Of a stretch of DNA of 21,220 bases, positions 1 to 7,513 are shown piece by piece; position 1 is the stretch's first letter; the number at the start of each line of letters is the position of its first letter. This stretch comes from Clostridiales bacterium. Its GTDB lineage: Bacteria > Bacillota > Clostridia > Peptostreptococcales > Anaerovoracaceae. The stretch covers positions 1-21,220 of the forward strand of contig JAAZGD010000023.1 in the NCBI GenBank assembly GCA_012511395.1, read 5' to 3'. The notes below the pieces were generated by a model that ran no database searches, had not been told where the DNA came from, and saw only the letters and a list, made by a program, of their open reading frames with translations. The position numbers and the translations under genes were made by a program.

Positions 1-476
1 CCTACGTGCCTTGTGAAAGCGCTTCCCTGGGCCTTGTGGACAGAGTATTTACAAGGATAGGAGCACAGGATAACCTGGCCTTGGGCCAAAGCACCTTCCT
101 GGTGGAAATGAGCGAGGTTGCAAATATATTAAACAACGCTACGGAAAAGAGTTTAATACTTTTGGATGAAGTGGGAAGGGGCACCAGCACCTACGACGGG
201 CTTTCCATTGCCTGGGCTTTATCTGAATATCTGCTGAAGGATTCACTTAAGGCAAGAACTCTCTTTGCAACTCACTATCATGAGATGACTGCACTTGAAG
301 GAAAGCTTAAGGGCTTTAAGAATTTAAATGTAGAGGTTAAGGAGGAGGGGGAAGAAATCCTTTTCCTTCACACTATAAAAGAGGGGAGCGCCTCAAGGAG
401 CTACGGTATTCATGTGGCTTCACTTGCGGGAGTTCCAAAGGAGCTTCTTGAAAAAGCGGAGAAAAAACTTAAATAG
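1..476 (+). CDS. mutS: DNA mismatch repair protein MutS, C-terminal part (5' end outside window)
   Basis: MutS recognises mismatches and drives repair with MutL through an ABC-type ATPase. Only the C-terminal ATPase domain is in view, and the frame is open at the left edge, so the true start lies outside. Visible landmarks are the ABC-signature region (GAQDN followed by STFLVEMSE), Walker B with the D-loop (LLDEVGRGTSTYDG), the switch histidine segment ATHYHEM, and the terminal helix-turn-helix (SYGIHVASLAGVPKELLEKA) used for dimer contacts. The frame stops at an amber codon at 474-476. Ten more in-frame sense codons follow (LESASGDVND) before a second amber at 507-509 that overlaps the mutL start. 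The ancestral protein may therefore have ended there. No long C-terminal tail like that of Bacillus MutS is encoded. mutL lies 25 bases downstream, so the two are probably co-transcribed. Confidence 0.97.
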   Translation, partial: YVPCESASLGLVDRVFTRIGAQDNLALGQSTFLVEMSEVANILNNATEKSLILLDEVGRGTSTYDGLSIAWALSEYLLKDSLKARTLFATHYHEMTALEGKLKGFKNLNVEVKEEGEEILFLHTIKEGSASRSYGIHVASLAGVPKELLEKAEKKLK

Positions 477-509
477 CTGGAAAGCGCATCAGGGGATGTA
501 AATGATTAG
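474..509 (+). other. Amber codon in the mutS frame with a short sense extension behind it
   Basis: TAG at 474-476 is followed in frame by ten sense codons and a second TAG at 507-509. The extension prolongs the charged C-terminal helix (KKLK-stop-LESASGDVND). Its stop would overlap the mutL ATG at 502 by 8 bases, a normal operon arrangement. The first TAG could simply be the true mutS stop; that the extension was once coding is inference. Confidence 0.5.
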
Positions 510-1479
510 AGTACTGGAAAAAAACTTAACAGATAAAATTGCAGCGGGGGAGGTGGTGGAGAGACCTCTAAGCATTGTAAAGGAGCTTGTGGAAAACTCC
601 ATAGATTCAGGTGCCGACACCATAGTAATCGAGATTAAAAGAGGTGGCAAGGAATACATAAGAGTTTCAGACAACGGCTCCGGTATAGTGTTTGATGAAA
701 TAAAGACTGCTTTTTTAAGGCACGCCACAAGCAAAATAGAGGCTTTGGAGGATTTATTCAAAATTGATTCCCTGGGATTCAGAGGAGAGGCCCTTTCAAG
801 TATTGCAAGCGTATCCAAGGTGGAAATAGTAACAAGGACCAAAGAGGCCGAAACAGGAGGCAGAGCTTTGCTTCACGGAGGAGAAGTAATTGATTTTGCA
901 AGGACGGGAAGTCCTATAGGAACAACCATAGTGGTTGAAGACTTGTTCTATAACACTCCTGCCAGATTAAAGTTCTTAAAATCGGACAATGTTGAAACTA
1001 CACCTGTTGTGGAGCTTGTTTCCAAATTGGCCCTGGGGAACCCGGGCATTCGTTTCAGACTTATTAACAATTCCAAAACTCTGCTTTCAACCAACGGCAG
1101 CGGCGATATAAAACAGATCATTTCCATGGTTTACGGAAAAGAGGTGGGGGACAACCTGGTTTCAATATATAAAAGAGAAAACACCATGGAGGTAAAGGGT
1201 TATACATCCACATTGAACCTTTCAAGACCGGGCAGGAGGCTTCAAGTATTTTATGTTAACGAAAGGCTGGTGGAGTCGGACTTTTTAAGGAATTGTCTTT
1301 CAAAGGCTTATGAAGAAAAGCTGACGGGAGGAAGATTTCCCGTTTCCTTTCTGTTCATAAATGTTCCCGCCGATTTTATAGATGTAAACATTCATCCCGC
1401 TAAGCTTACGGTGAAGTTTAAGGATGAGGAAGAGGTGGCAAGACTTGTTATGGAAGGTATTAAAGCTGCCTTTGAATAG
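502..1479 (+). CDS. mutL: MutL N-terminal ATPase half, ended by an in-frame amber codon
   Basis: MutL couples mismatch recognition by MutS to strand incision. This 325-residue piece is a complete GHKL ATPase and transducer region. The visible motifs are the helix-1 sequence KIAAGEVVERP and KELVENSIDSGA (catalytic Glu and ATP-binding Asn), DNGSGI, ATSKI and GFRGEALSSIASVSKVEI. The transducer ends with NERLVES and DVNIHPAKLTVKF. The ATG at 502 has AGGGG six bases upstream. The frame stops at TAG 1477-1479, at the usual end of the ATPase module. The same frame continues without interruption to 2253 and encodes the rest of MutL. Either this is a nonsense-disrupted gene, a sequencing error, or a split or read-through MutL. 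Truncated here, the product would lack the dimerisation and endonuclease domain. Confidence 0.93.
   Translation: MIRVLEKNLTDKIAAGEVVERPLSIVKELVENSIDSGADTIVIEIKRGGKEYIRVSDNGSGIVFDEIKTAFLRHATSKIEALEDLFKIDSLGFRGEALSSIASVSKVEIVTRTKEAETGGRALLHGGEVIDFARTGSPIGTTIVVEDLFYNTPARLKFLKSDNVETTPVVELVSKLALGNPGIRFRLINNSKTLLSTNGSGDIKQIISMVYGKEVGDNLVSIYKRENTMEVKGYTSTLNLSRPGRRLQVFYVNERLVESDFLRNCLSKAYEEKLTGGRFPVSFLFINVPADFIDVNIHPAKLTVKFKDEEEVARLVMEGIKAAFE
1477..1479 (+). other. In-frame amber codon interrupting mutL
   Basis: TAG at 1477-1479 (context GAA TAG CAG GAG) is the only stop between the mutL start at 502 and the family-typical C-terminus at 2251-2253. The frame is identical on both sides, so no frameshift is involved. 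It falls in the linker between the ATPase and endonuclease domains. Confidence 0.9.
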
Positions 1480-1485
1480 CAGGAG

Positions 1486-2253
1486 GTGGTGCCTGAATTT
1501 ACAAAGCCCGGTGCCATATCATTACCTTCTGAGATTAAGGTTTCCGAAGAAAGGAGTCAGACTTCCATAAAGGATTTTTTAGCTGCCTTCAGGGAGGACA
1601 AGGACTTAGAGGAAGTACAGGCAGTAAAGGAAGACAGCGTTTTTTCAGAAAAGGAATATGAAAGGCAGCCTTCCTTAAAGCTGGAGAATCTGTGGGTAAC
1701 GGATGTTCTCTTTAATACATATATACTTGCAAAGGATGAGCAAAACCTGTATTTAATAGATCAGCATGCAGCCCATGAAAGGATTTTTTATGAGTTGCTT
1801 TTAAAAAACAGAGATAAGGATTCTTACGCTTCCCAGGTTCTGCTGGCCCCATTTGTTTCGGAAATACCGAGAAATCTTCATCATATGACAGATGAGATTG
1901 AAGAGGAAATAGAGAGCTTCGGCTATGCCCTTGATGAGTTTTCCAACAACAGCTTTTTAGTTAAGAGTATTCCTTACGGCTTTTCTTTACAGGAAGGGGA
2001 AGACTTTTTAAAGGAGTATCTACAGGAAGCCACAACTCATTCCCATTACGAAGATAAAAGGACAAAGGAAGTAATCGCCAAAATGGCTTGTAAAAAAGCA
2101 GTGAAGGCAGGAGACAGGTTATCAACAGAGGAAGCCCTCTTTTTAATTACGCAGCTTGGAGAATGTGATAATCCTTACAACTGTCCTCACGGCAGGCCTG
2201 TAATCGTTAAGTTCTCAAAATATGAAATTGAGAAAATGTTTAAGAGGGTATAG
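1486..2253 (+). CDS. mutL: MutL C-terminal dimerisation and endonuclease half (downstream of amber)
   Basis: This frame continues mutL after the amber codon and carries a disordered acidic linker followed by the C-terminal domain. The endonuclease signature DQHAAHERIFYE fits the DQHAx2Ex4E metal-binding motif; its Asp would be codon 420 of the undivided gene. The supporting zinc and metal motifs ACKKAVKA (Cys at codon 530) and CPHGRP (Cys at codon 561) are intact, and the terminal KMFKRV is typical. This is therefore a MutL of the nicking type found in bacteria without MutH. If translated separately, the likely starts are GTG 1486 or GTG 1489. AGGAGG at 1481-1486 overlaps the first and sits only two bases from the second, which is poor spacing, so independent initiation is doubtful. 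Read-through of the amber would give a protein of about 583 residues, near normal for the family. The start is uncertain. Confidence 0.85.
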   Translation: MVPEFTKPGAISLPSEIKVSEERSQTSIKDFLAAFREDKDLEEVQAVKEDSVFSEKEYERQPSLKLENLWVTDVLFNTYILAKDEQNLYLIDQHAAHERIFYELLLKNRDKDSYASQVLLAPFVSEIPRNLHHMTDEIEEEIESFGYALDEFSNNSFLVKSIPYGFSLQEGEDFLKEYLQEATTHSHYEDKRTKEVIAKMACKKAVKAGDRLSTEEALFLITQLGECDNPYNCPHGRPVIVKFSKYEIEKMFKRV

Positions 2254-2258
2254 TCTAA

Positions 2259-3179
2259 GTGGATAGAAATAAAGTGCTGTTTCTTGTAGGTCCCACAGCT
2301 TGCGGAAAAACTGAAACGGCAGTGAAGTTGGCGGAAATATTATGTGGAGAAATAGTATCAAGCGATTCCATGCAGATATACAGGCTTATGGATATAGGCT
2401 CTGCAAAGCCTACTTTTGATGAAATGAAAAACATCCCTCATCACCTTATAGGCGAAATAGACCCTAAGGAGTATTTTACAGTTAAGGACTATGAGGTTTT
2501 GGCTAAAGGATACATAAGGGATATTTTAAAAAGGGGAAACACTCCCATAGTGACAGGCGGAACGGGATTGTATGTAAACTCATTAATATACGATATGGAT
2601 TTCACCCAAACCTCCTTTGACCTTGATTTTAGAAAAGAAATGGAAGAATATGAAAGGACAAAGGGAAGAGAGGAGCTTCATAAGCTGCTTTATTTAAAGG
2701 ACCGAGAGGCGGCTCTTAGGATTCACAAAAACAACGTTAAAAAGGTTATCAGAGCATTGGAAATATTAAGAAGTGAAGAAAGAGTGAAGACCTTTGAAGA
2801 AAGCTTTAAGCCCGTTAAAGAGTACAGGCCTGTTATATGCGGAATTTACAGGGAAAGAAAAGAGCTTTATGAAAGGATAGACAGAAGGGCAGAGGAGCTT
2901 CTTAAAAAAGGATTGGTAGAAGAGGTAAGGATGCTTTCAGAAAAGGGCTTAACCAAGAAGGACATAGCGCTCTTAGGAATTGGTTACAAGGAGATTTATG
3001 ACTATCTTAAGGGAGAAACCTCCCTTAAAGAGGCTGAAGACTTAATAAAACAGCATACAAGAAATCTGGCTAAAAGGCAGATGACCTGGTTTAAAAGGTA
3101 TGAGGATGTATTTTGGGTTAATATGACTTTGTCCTGTGACCCTGTGGGAGATATTGTATCATGGTGGAAAAAACAATAA
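2259..3179 (+). CDS. miaA: tRNA dimethylallyltransferase MiaA
   Basis: MiaA transfers a dimethylallyl group to N6 of A37 in tRNAs that read codons starting with U. The 306-residue product has the family length. Visible motifs are the P-loop GPTACGKT (residues 11-18), SSDSMQIYRLMDIGSAKP, which contains the catalytic Asp and substrate contacts, GGTGLYVNSLIYDMDF, the ALLGIGYKEI segment, and the C-terminal TRNLAKRQMTWFKR. A Cys replaces the more usual Ser or Ala in the P-loop, which is unlikely to be inactivating. The start is GTG 2259, five bases after the mutL stop, with AGAGGG inside the mutL end as a rather distant ribosome site. The last 19 bases overlap the recombinase gene. No hfq follows, although hfq is a common neighbour of miaA. 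Confidence 0.96.
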   Translation: MDRNKVLFLVGPTACGKTETAVKLAEILCGEIVSSDSMQIYRLMDIGSAKPTFDEMKNIPHHLIGEIDPKEYFTVKDYEVLAKGYIRDILKRGNTPIVTGGTGLYVNSLIYDMDFTQTSFDLDFRKEMEEYERTKGREELHKLLYLKDREAALRIHKNNVKKVIRALEILRSEERVKTFEESFKPVKEYRPVICGIYRERKELYERIDRRAEELLKKGLVEEVRMLSEKGLTKKDIALLGIGYKEIYDYLKGETSLKEAEDLIKQHTRNLAKRQMTWFKRYEDVFWVNMTLSCDPVGDIVSWWKKQ

Positions 3180-4300
3180 GAATTTCAAACAAAAGCGACA
3201 AACCTGACAATGTGGTGATGAAGGAAAATGAAATTGTTGAACTGTGTCAGGATATAGAAAGTGAAATGCCGGGATTCTTCAGAGGTTACTTTGCCTATTT
3301 AAGGGGAAATGTACTTCCCATGACGAGATTGGCCTATTTAAGGGATTTAAAGCACTTCTTCACCTATCTTATTGAAGAGACCGATTTAACCGAAGCAAAG
3401 GTTATTAAGGATATAAGGCAAAGTGATATTGCCATAATAAGAGCCTCTGATGTTAATATGTTTATAGACTATTTAAGAAGGTACAAGGTGGAAAAGGACG
3501 ATAAGGTAACTGTCTATGAAAATTCAGGCAGAAGCCTTGCAAGGAAGAAATCCAGTTTATCCGTGTTCTTTAAGTACCTTTACAGAGATGAAATAATAGA
3601 GAGAAACATTACGGAGGGCTTTGATCCCATAAGGGTGCCAAAACCCGGTGAAAGGGAGATTAAGGCCTTAACCGACGATGAAGTTATGATAATGCTGGAT
3701 CTTGTATCATCAGGGGGAAGCCTAACAAAAAAGGAAAAGGAATACTGGGAAAAGACAAAGCTAAGAGATAAAGCAATTTTACTGCTTTTCTTGACTTACG
3801 GCTTAAGACTTTCTGAGCTTCAACAGCTTAATATAAGCTCTTTTAACTTTAATAGGGGAGAATTTAAAATTTACAGGAAAAGAGGGAAGGAATCCTTAAT
3901 GCCTTTAAACAGAACGGCAACAGAAGCAGTATTTGATTATATAAATAAAGAAAGGCCCGGCGAAGACCGCCTTCCGGCTCATGAAAAGGATGCATTGTTC
4001 CTCTCTCTTCAAAAGAAAAGAATGACTGAGAGGCAGATCAGGGATATGGTGAAGAAGTATACGGCGAAAGCTTTAAAAACCACTCCCAGAGCCGGTTTCA
4101 GCCCTCATAAGCTGAGAGCTACAGCTGCCACCAGCTTAATAGGAAGAGGAAACAGCATTTTCGATGTGCAAGCTTTATTGGATCATGAGCAGGTGACCAC
4201 TACCCAGCTTTATGCAGCCCATAAGTTGAATACGAAAAGGGAGCTAGTTAAGGATATGGAATGGGAAATTGAGAGAAAAGAAGGGAAAAAAGAAGAATAG
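3161..4300 (+). CDS. Tyrosine recombinase, XerC/XerD type
   Basis: This is a chromosome-encoded tyrosine recombinase of 379 residues. The N-terminal SAM-like core-binding domain spans roughly residues 35-160 and the catalytic domain about 170-365. The catalytic set is complete: Arg in TYGLRLSEL, the beta-hairpin Lys in YRKRGKE, HKLR (His316 and Arg319), His342 in LLDHEQ and the nucleophile Tyr351 in TTTQLYAA. XerC/D proteins resolve chromosome dimers at dif sites, and related enzymes integrate mobile DNA. Nothing mobile flanks the gene, and no attachment-site repeats are evident, so a housekeeping role is more likely. ATG 3161 lies inside the end of miaA with GGGAG upstream; ATG 3218 is a possible later start. 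The 3' end has tandem stops, TAG CGA TAG. Whether this is the main XerC cannot be decided from the window. Confidence 0.9.
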   Translation: MVEKTIRISNKSDKPDNVVMKENEIVELCQDIESEMPGFFRGYFAYLRGNVLPMTRLAYLRDLKHFFTYLIEETDLTEAKVIKDIRQSDIAIIRASDVNMFIDYLRRYKVEKDDKVTVYENSGRSLARKKSSLSVFFKYLYRDEIIERNITEGFDPIRVPKPGEREIKALTDDEVMIMLDLVSSGGSLTKKEKEYWEKTKLRDKAILLLFLTYGLRLSELQQLNISSFNFNRGEFKIYRKRGKESLMPLNRTATEAVFDYINKERPGEDRLPAHEKDALFLSLQKKRMTERQIRDMVKKYTAKALKTTPRAGFSPHKLRATAATSLIGRGNSIFDVQALLDHEQVTTTQLYAAHKLNTKRELVKDMEWEIERKEGKKEE

Positions 4301-4346
4301 CGATAGGTTAACCGTAATGATATTATGTAAATAAAGGGGCAGACTG

Positions 4347-5633
4347 TTGTTAAGTGAATATTTAATAGAAAAATTTCAAATCAATGAAAATATAGTAAAT
4401 TTAGTGCTGAAGACTGAAAGGGAAGTGGCTTCAGGGTTTTCAAAGCTTGATGAAATTGCTGAAATCAATCAGCTTAAAGTCCTGAGAGCATTTCAAAAGA
4501 ACAATATTAGTGACGGCCTTTTTAATTGGAATACAGGATTTTGTTATGATGACTCGGGCAGGGAGGCTTTGGAAAGAGTATATTCCCATGTTTTCAACAC
4601 TGAAAGCTCCTTGGTCCGTCCCATTATAGTTAACGGCACCCACGCTTTGGCCTTAATGTTTTCCGGTATTCTAAGACCCGGTGATGAGCTTTTGTACTGT
4701 TCGGGAGCTCCCTATGACACTCTTCATGAAGTAATAGGCATAAGAGGTGAAGGCATGGGCTCTTTAAAGGATTTTGGCATCCTATATGAGCAGGTGGACT
4801 TAAAAGAGAACGGAACCATTGATTTTGAGGGAATAAGCGGTAAAATCACTGAAAACACCAAAGTCTGTGCTCTCCAAAGGGCGACAGGCTACGCTTTCAG
4901 GAAAGCTATTACTTTAAGGGAAATAAAGGAATGGGCATCATTTATTAAATCCATAAACAAGGATATAATTCTGGCCATTGACAACTGCTACGGTGAATTT
5001 TTGGATATTACAGAGCCTACGGATTGGGGAGCGGATATTATGGCAGGCTCTCTCATTAAGAATCCCGGAGGAGGCATAGCTCTTACGGGAGGCTACATTA
5101 CGGGGAGGGAAGATTTAGTCAAAAAGGTTTCCTACAGAATGACAGCCCCGGGAATAGGAGGGGAGTGCGGCCTTACCTTCGGGCAGACCAGAACTATGAT
5201 GCAAGGCCTGTTTTCTGCCCCCAAGGTTGTAAACGGCGCATTGAAAGGTGCAATGTTAATGGGAAAGGTCTTTGAAACCTTGGGCTACGAGGTGTGTCCC
5301 GGTTTTGGAGATGAAAGAAGCGATATTATTCAGGCTGTTAAGTTGAAGGACAGGGATAAGATGATATCCTTTACAAGAGGTATTCAAAAAGCGGCTCCCA
5401 TCGATTCTTTTTGTGTGCCTGAGCCATGGCCAATGCCGGGCTATGAGGATGATGTTATAATGGCTGCAGGTGCTTTTATTCAAGGCTCCTCCATAGAGTT
5501 GTCGGCAGACGGTCCTTTAAGACCGCCCTTTAACGTATATTTTCAGGGAGGCTTAACCTATGAGCACTCCAAATTTGGGGTTATTATGGCTCTTCAAAGC
5601 CTTTATGAAGATGGTTTTTTAAACATGATGTGA
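4347..5633 (+). CDS. YnbB-type PLP-dependent enzyme (methionine gamma-lyase / aluminium resistance family)
   Basis: This 428-residue protein is a fold-type I PLP enzyme of the cystathionine-lyase-like family PF06838, often annotated as methionine gamma-lyase or aluminium resistance protein. Visible features are the N-terminal NTGFCYDDSGREALERVYS region, the cofactor-phosphate segment VNGTHALAL, IDNCYGEF with the PLP-ring Asp212, and the Schiff-base Lys238 in GSLIKNPGGGIALTGGYI. The likely start is TTG 4347, with AAAGGGG about seven bases upstream. The family sits beside miaA, hfq or lexA in many Firmicutes. Its true substrate is not established, so the lyase label is by family only. It is separated by one base from the following membrane-protein gene, indicating one transcript. 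Confidence 0.9.
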   Translation: MLSEYLIEKFQINENIVNLVLKTEREVASGFSKLDEIAEINQLKVLRAFQKNNISDGLFNWNTGFCYDDSGREALERVYSHVFNTESSLVRPIIVNGTHALALMFSGILRPGDELLYCSGAPYDTLHEVIGIRGEGMGSLKDFGILYEQVDLKENGTIDFEGISGKITENTKVCALQRATGYAFRKAITLREIKEWASFIKSINKDIILAIDNCYGEFLDITEPTDWGADIMAGSLIKNPGGGIALTGGYITGREDLVKKVSYRMTAPGIGGECGLTFGQTRTMMQGLFSAPKVVNGALKGAMLMGKVFETLGYEVCPGFGDERSDIIQAVKLKDRDKMISFTRGIQKAAPIDSFCVPEPWPMPGYEDDVIMAAGAFIQGSSIELSADGPLRPPFNVYFQGGLTYEHSKFGVIMALQSLYEDGFLNMM

Positions 5634-5634
5634 T

Positions 5635-6369
5635 ATGGAAAAGAACGGTAAAATCAGGAAACTTATGTCTGTATTAAAACTCCTGATCCTACTGCTTATT
5701 GTAGTTGGTATTCCTTTATATGTCTGGTTTTACAAGGGCGAGTTTTTGAGGAGCTTTGATAACCTTGAAGAAGCAAGAGCCTTTCTGGAAGGCTATAAAT
5801 TCAAGGGTTATTGGGCTTACCTGGGAATACAGGTCCTTCAGATAGTAATTTCTATAATACCGGGTCAGTTCACAAATATGGCGGCAGGATACTTGTTCGG
5901 GTTTCCCGCTGCTTTTGTTATATCGGTTATAGGAGCTATAGCAGGCACATTTATTACTTATTTTATTGCTAAACTCCTGGGGGCAAAAGCCATGAAACAG
6001 CTTATTGAGCCTGAGCGGTATAAACGGTTTCTTAAGCGGTTTAACAGCAAAAGGTCCTATATAACAGTATTTATCCTGTATCTGGTCCCCGGCCTTCCCA
6101 AGGATGTTTTAGGTTATGTGGCGGGAGTTTCAAAGATGAACTTTGTGCCTTTCCTTTTCCTGTCCGTAATAGGCAGACTGCCGGCGCTTTCCGTAAGCGT
6201 TATGGTGGGAAGCATGATTTACAAAGAAGTCTACACAGGTGTTATTATTCTGTCCCTGTTAATGATAGTTATTTCTATTTTGGGAATACTGTACAGAAAG
6301 AAGTTATTAAGGTATATTGATAGCGGATACAGTAAATATATTAAAAAAGGGGAAAATCAAAGTGAATAG
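5635..6369 (+). CDS. TVP38/TMEM64 (VTT/DedA-like) membrane protein
   Basis: This is a 244-residue integral membrane protein of the VTT superfamily, whose members have been linked to lipid scrambling or undecaprenyl-phosphate recycling. There is an N-terminal transmembrane helix (about residues 10-30). The conserved re-entrant core follows: PGQFTNMAAGYLFGFPAAF, GAIAGTFITYFIAKLLG, and the diagnostic LVPGLPKDVLGYVAGVS with FLSVIGRLPALSVSVMVGS. A last helix precedes a basic tail. Start and stop are tightly coupled to both neighbours: one base after the upstream stop, and the stop overlaps the start of the lipoprotein gene. The specific substrate cannot be told from sequence. Confidence 0.92.
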   Translation: MEKNGKIRKLMSVLKLLILLLIVVGIPLYVWFYKGEFLRSFDNLEEARAFLEGYKFKGYWAYLGIQVLQIVISIIPGQFTNMAAGYLFGFPAAFVISVIGAIAGTFITYFIAKLLGAKAMKQLIEPERYKRFLKRFNSKRSYITVFILYLVPGLPKDVLGYVAGVSKMNFVPFLFLSVIGRLPALSVSVMVGSMIYKEVYTGVIILSLLMIVISILGILYRKKLLRYIDSGYSKYIKKGENQSE

Positions 6370-7384
6370 GAAAATAATCAGCTGTTTGCTTTCACTGGTA
6401 TTACTTCTTACTATGGGATTTTTATCAGGCTGCGGGGAAAGTCCTGAAACAATTGTGGAAGAGGGGACCAGTCTTGATCTTGTGGTTTCATATATCAATG
6501 CCATGGAAAATGAAGATTTTGAAGCCATAGAAAAGATGATGGCAGAGGATTCAGATGTGGGAGAGGTATATCTCTCAAAATATTCTAAAGCCCCAAAAAC
6601 TTTAGTTGAGATGATAGCATCACAATATGAATTCATCACTCATTTCTACGGAGAAGATGGATTTGAGAAGATGGTCTATCATTTCATGGAAAACCCTGTT
6701 GATAATACTACTACGAGAGTGGAGTTTTATTTTCCTGAACAGCCCGTTCACCTTCTGGGATATAAGGATTTTCACATGGTTTTAAAGGAAGAGGAGGGTA
6801 AATGGTCCATTATAAAGGGCTTAACCTGGATTCAGGACCAGTATTCAGATTTTCCAAGGCCTGATTACTATAAGGCTGTGGAAGCCTCTTATGGAGTAAT
6901 TAATATGACTTCTACTGCACAAGATGTAATAAATGCTTTTGGTGAACCTTTAAAGACTGACATCCCCCAAATAAGCACAGGTGAAGAGGAGTTTAGGGAA
7001 TACTATATGGAATATGAGTGGAACACCTACTATTTTGTTCCCGGAGGCGATTTTGTGCCTACCATTGACAGATATATAATTTCTTCTATAAACGTAGCAG
7101 ACAGTGCCAAAGCCATGAACAGGGATATAAGAATAGGGGACACCTTCTACGATGTTATGAAAAAGTATCCCATTGATAAGGATTGGCTTACGGATCCCAA
7201 TAATTGCTTTTACGGTGAAAATACTTATGACAGCTTTGGAGGAGCCTGTTTCACCTATGAAGAGGGAGGGAAGGTGTACGATACAGTGGCCCTGGTACCA
7301 TTAGAGTATACGCCTTATATAAAGTATGAATTCATTGATAAAGTAATGGTTTCAGCCATGATAGTGTTCATAAGTCTCTTTTAA
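6362..7384 (+). CDS. Lipoprotein of unknown function
   Basis: This encodes a 340-residue exported lipoprotein. The start is GTG 6362, with AGGGG upstream and an 8-base overlap with the previous gene. The signal peptide has a basic start (NRK), a hydrophobic core and the lipobox LSGC with the lipidated Cys24. The mature part begins with a segment resembling NTF2-like or DUF4878 folds (SYINAMENEDFEAIEKMM, residues about 38-55). Two later segments of the kind seen in SmpA/BamE-like repeats follow: STAQDVINAFGEP, then IRIGDTFYDVMKKYP. These fold suggestions are from pattern only. The partners are unknown. Co-transcription with the VTT protein is likely, and the operon closes at the terminator after 7394. 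Confidence 0.85.
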   Translation: MNRKIISCLLSLVLLLTMGFLSGCGESPETIVEEGTSLDLVVSYINAMENEDFEAIEKMMAEDSDVGEVYLSKYSKAPKTLVEMIASQYEFITHFYGEDGFEKMVYHFMENPVDNTTTRVEFYFPEQPVHLLGYKDFHMVLKEEEGKWSIIKGLTWIQDQYSDFPRPDYYKAVEASYGVINMTSTAQDVINAFGEPLKTDIPQISTGEEEFREYYMEYEWNTYYFVPGGDFVPTIDRYIISSINVADSAKAMNRDIRIGDTFYDVMKKYPIDKDWLTDPNNCFYGENTYDSFGGACFTYEEGGKVYDTVALVPLEYTPYIKYEFIDKVMVSAMIVFISLF

Positions 7385-7393
7385 GAATTACTT

Positions 7394-7433
7394 ACCTGCC
7401 TTATAAATAATTTTTGAGGCAGGTTGTTTTTTT
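7394..7433 (+). terminator. Intrinsic terminator after the lipoprotein gene
   Basis: An eight-base perfect stem, ACCTGCCT (7394-7401) with AGGCAGGT (7417-7424), encloses a 15-base loop and is followed by TGTTTTTTT. It begins nine bases after the lipoprotein stop and insulates the LexA-box promoter that starts at 7436. Confidence 0.85.
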
Positions 7434-7435
7434 CC

Positions 7436-7462
7436 TTGACAAAGAACATACATTCGTATACT
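7436..7462 (+). promoter_or_regulatory. Promoter of the YneA-like gene
   Basis: TTGACA at 7436-7441 matches the -35 consensus exactly. The best -10 is TATACT at 7457-7462 with a 15-base spacer; TACTAT two bases further on gives a 17-base spacer. One LexA-type box fills the spacer and another lies just downstream, so LexA binding would block RNA polymerase. Confidence 0.7.
7443..7456 (+). promoter_or_regulatory. LexA (SOS) box 1, in the promoter spacer
   Basis: AGAACATACATTCG matches the Gram-positive LexA/DinR consensus CGAACRNRYGTTYG at 12 of 14 positions (mismatches at the first base and the first base of the right half-site). Confidence 0.65.
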
Positions 7463-7471
7463 ATATAAATA

Positions 7472-7485
7472 CGAACAACTGTTCT
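7472..7485 (+). promoter_or_regulatory. LexA (SOS) box 2, downstream of the -10
   Basis: CGAACAACTGTTCT matches both half-sites of the Gram-positive LexA box (CGAAC and GTTC), differing only in one spacer base and the last base. It lies 29 bases from box 1 and about 30 bases before the start codon, covering the expected transcription start. Confidence 0.75.
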
Positions 7486-7513
7486 TTTGTAAAAATCAAG
7501 GGAGGGAAGGAAA

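Noticed and set aside
1..2253. Genome-wide reassignment of TAG to an amino acid
   Set aside because: TAG is the natural terminator of mutL, the recombinase, the VTT protein, ireB, alaS and DUF896 in this window, with products of normal length, so TAG is a working stop codon here. Only local suppression remains possible.
3161..4300. Integrase marking a prophage or genomic island
   Set aside because: The flanking genes are conserved housekeeping genes in one transcript, with no phage genes, no tRNA target and no attachment repeats.
4440..4643. Open frames opposite or inside known genes (for example 489-842, 5256-5483, 6307-6639, 9917-10207, 11252-11575)
   Set aside because: They lie in other frames of well-supported genes, lack ribosome sites and show no recognisable protein sequence.
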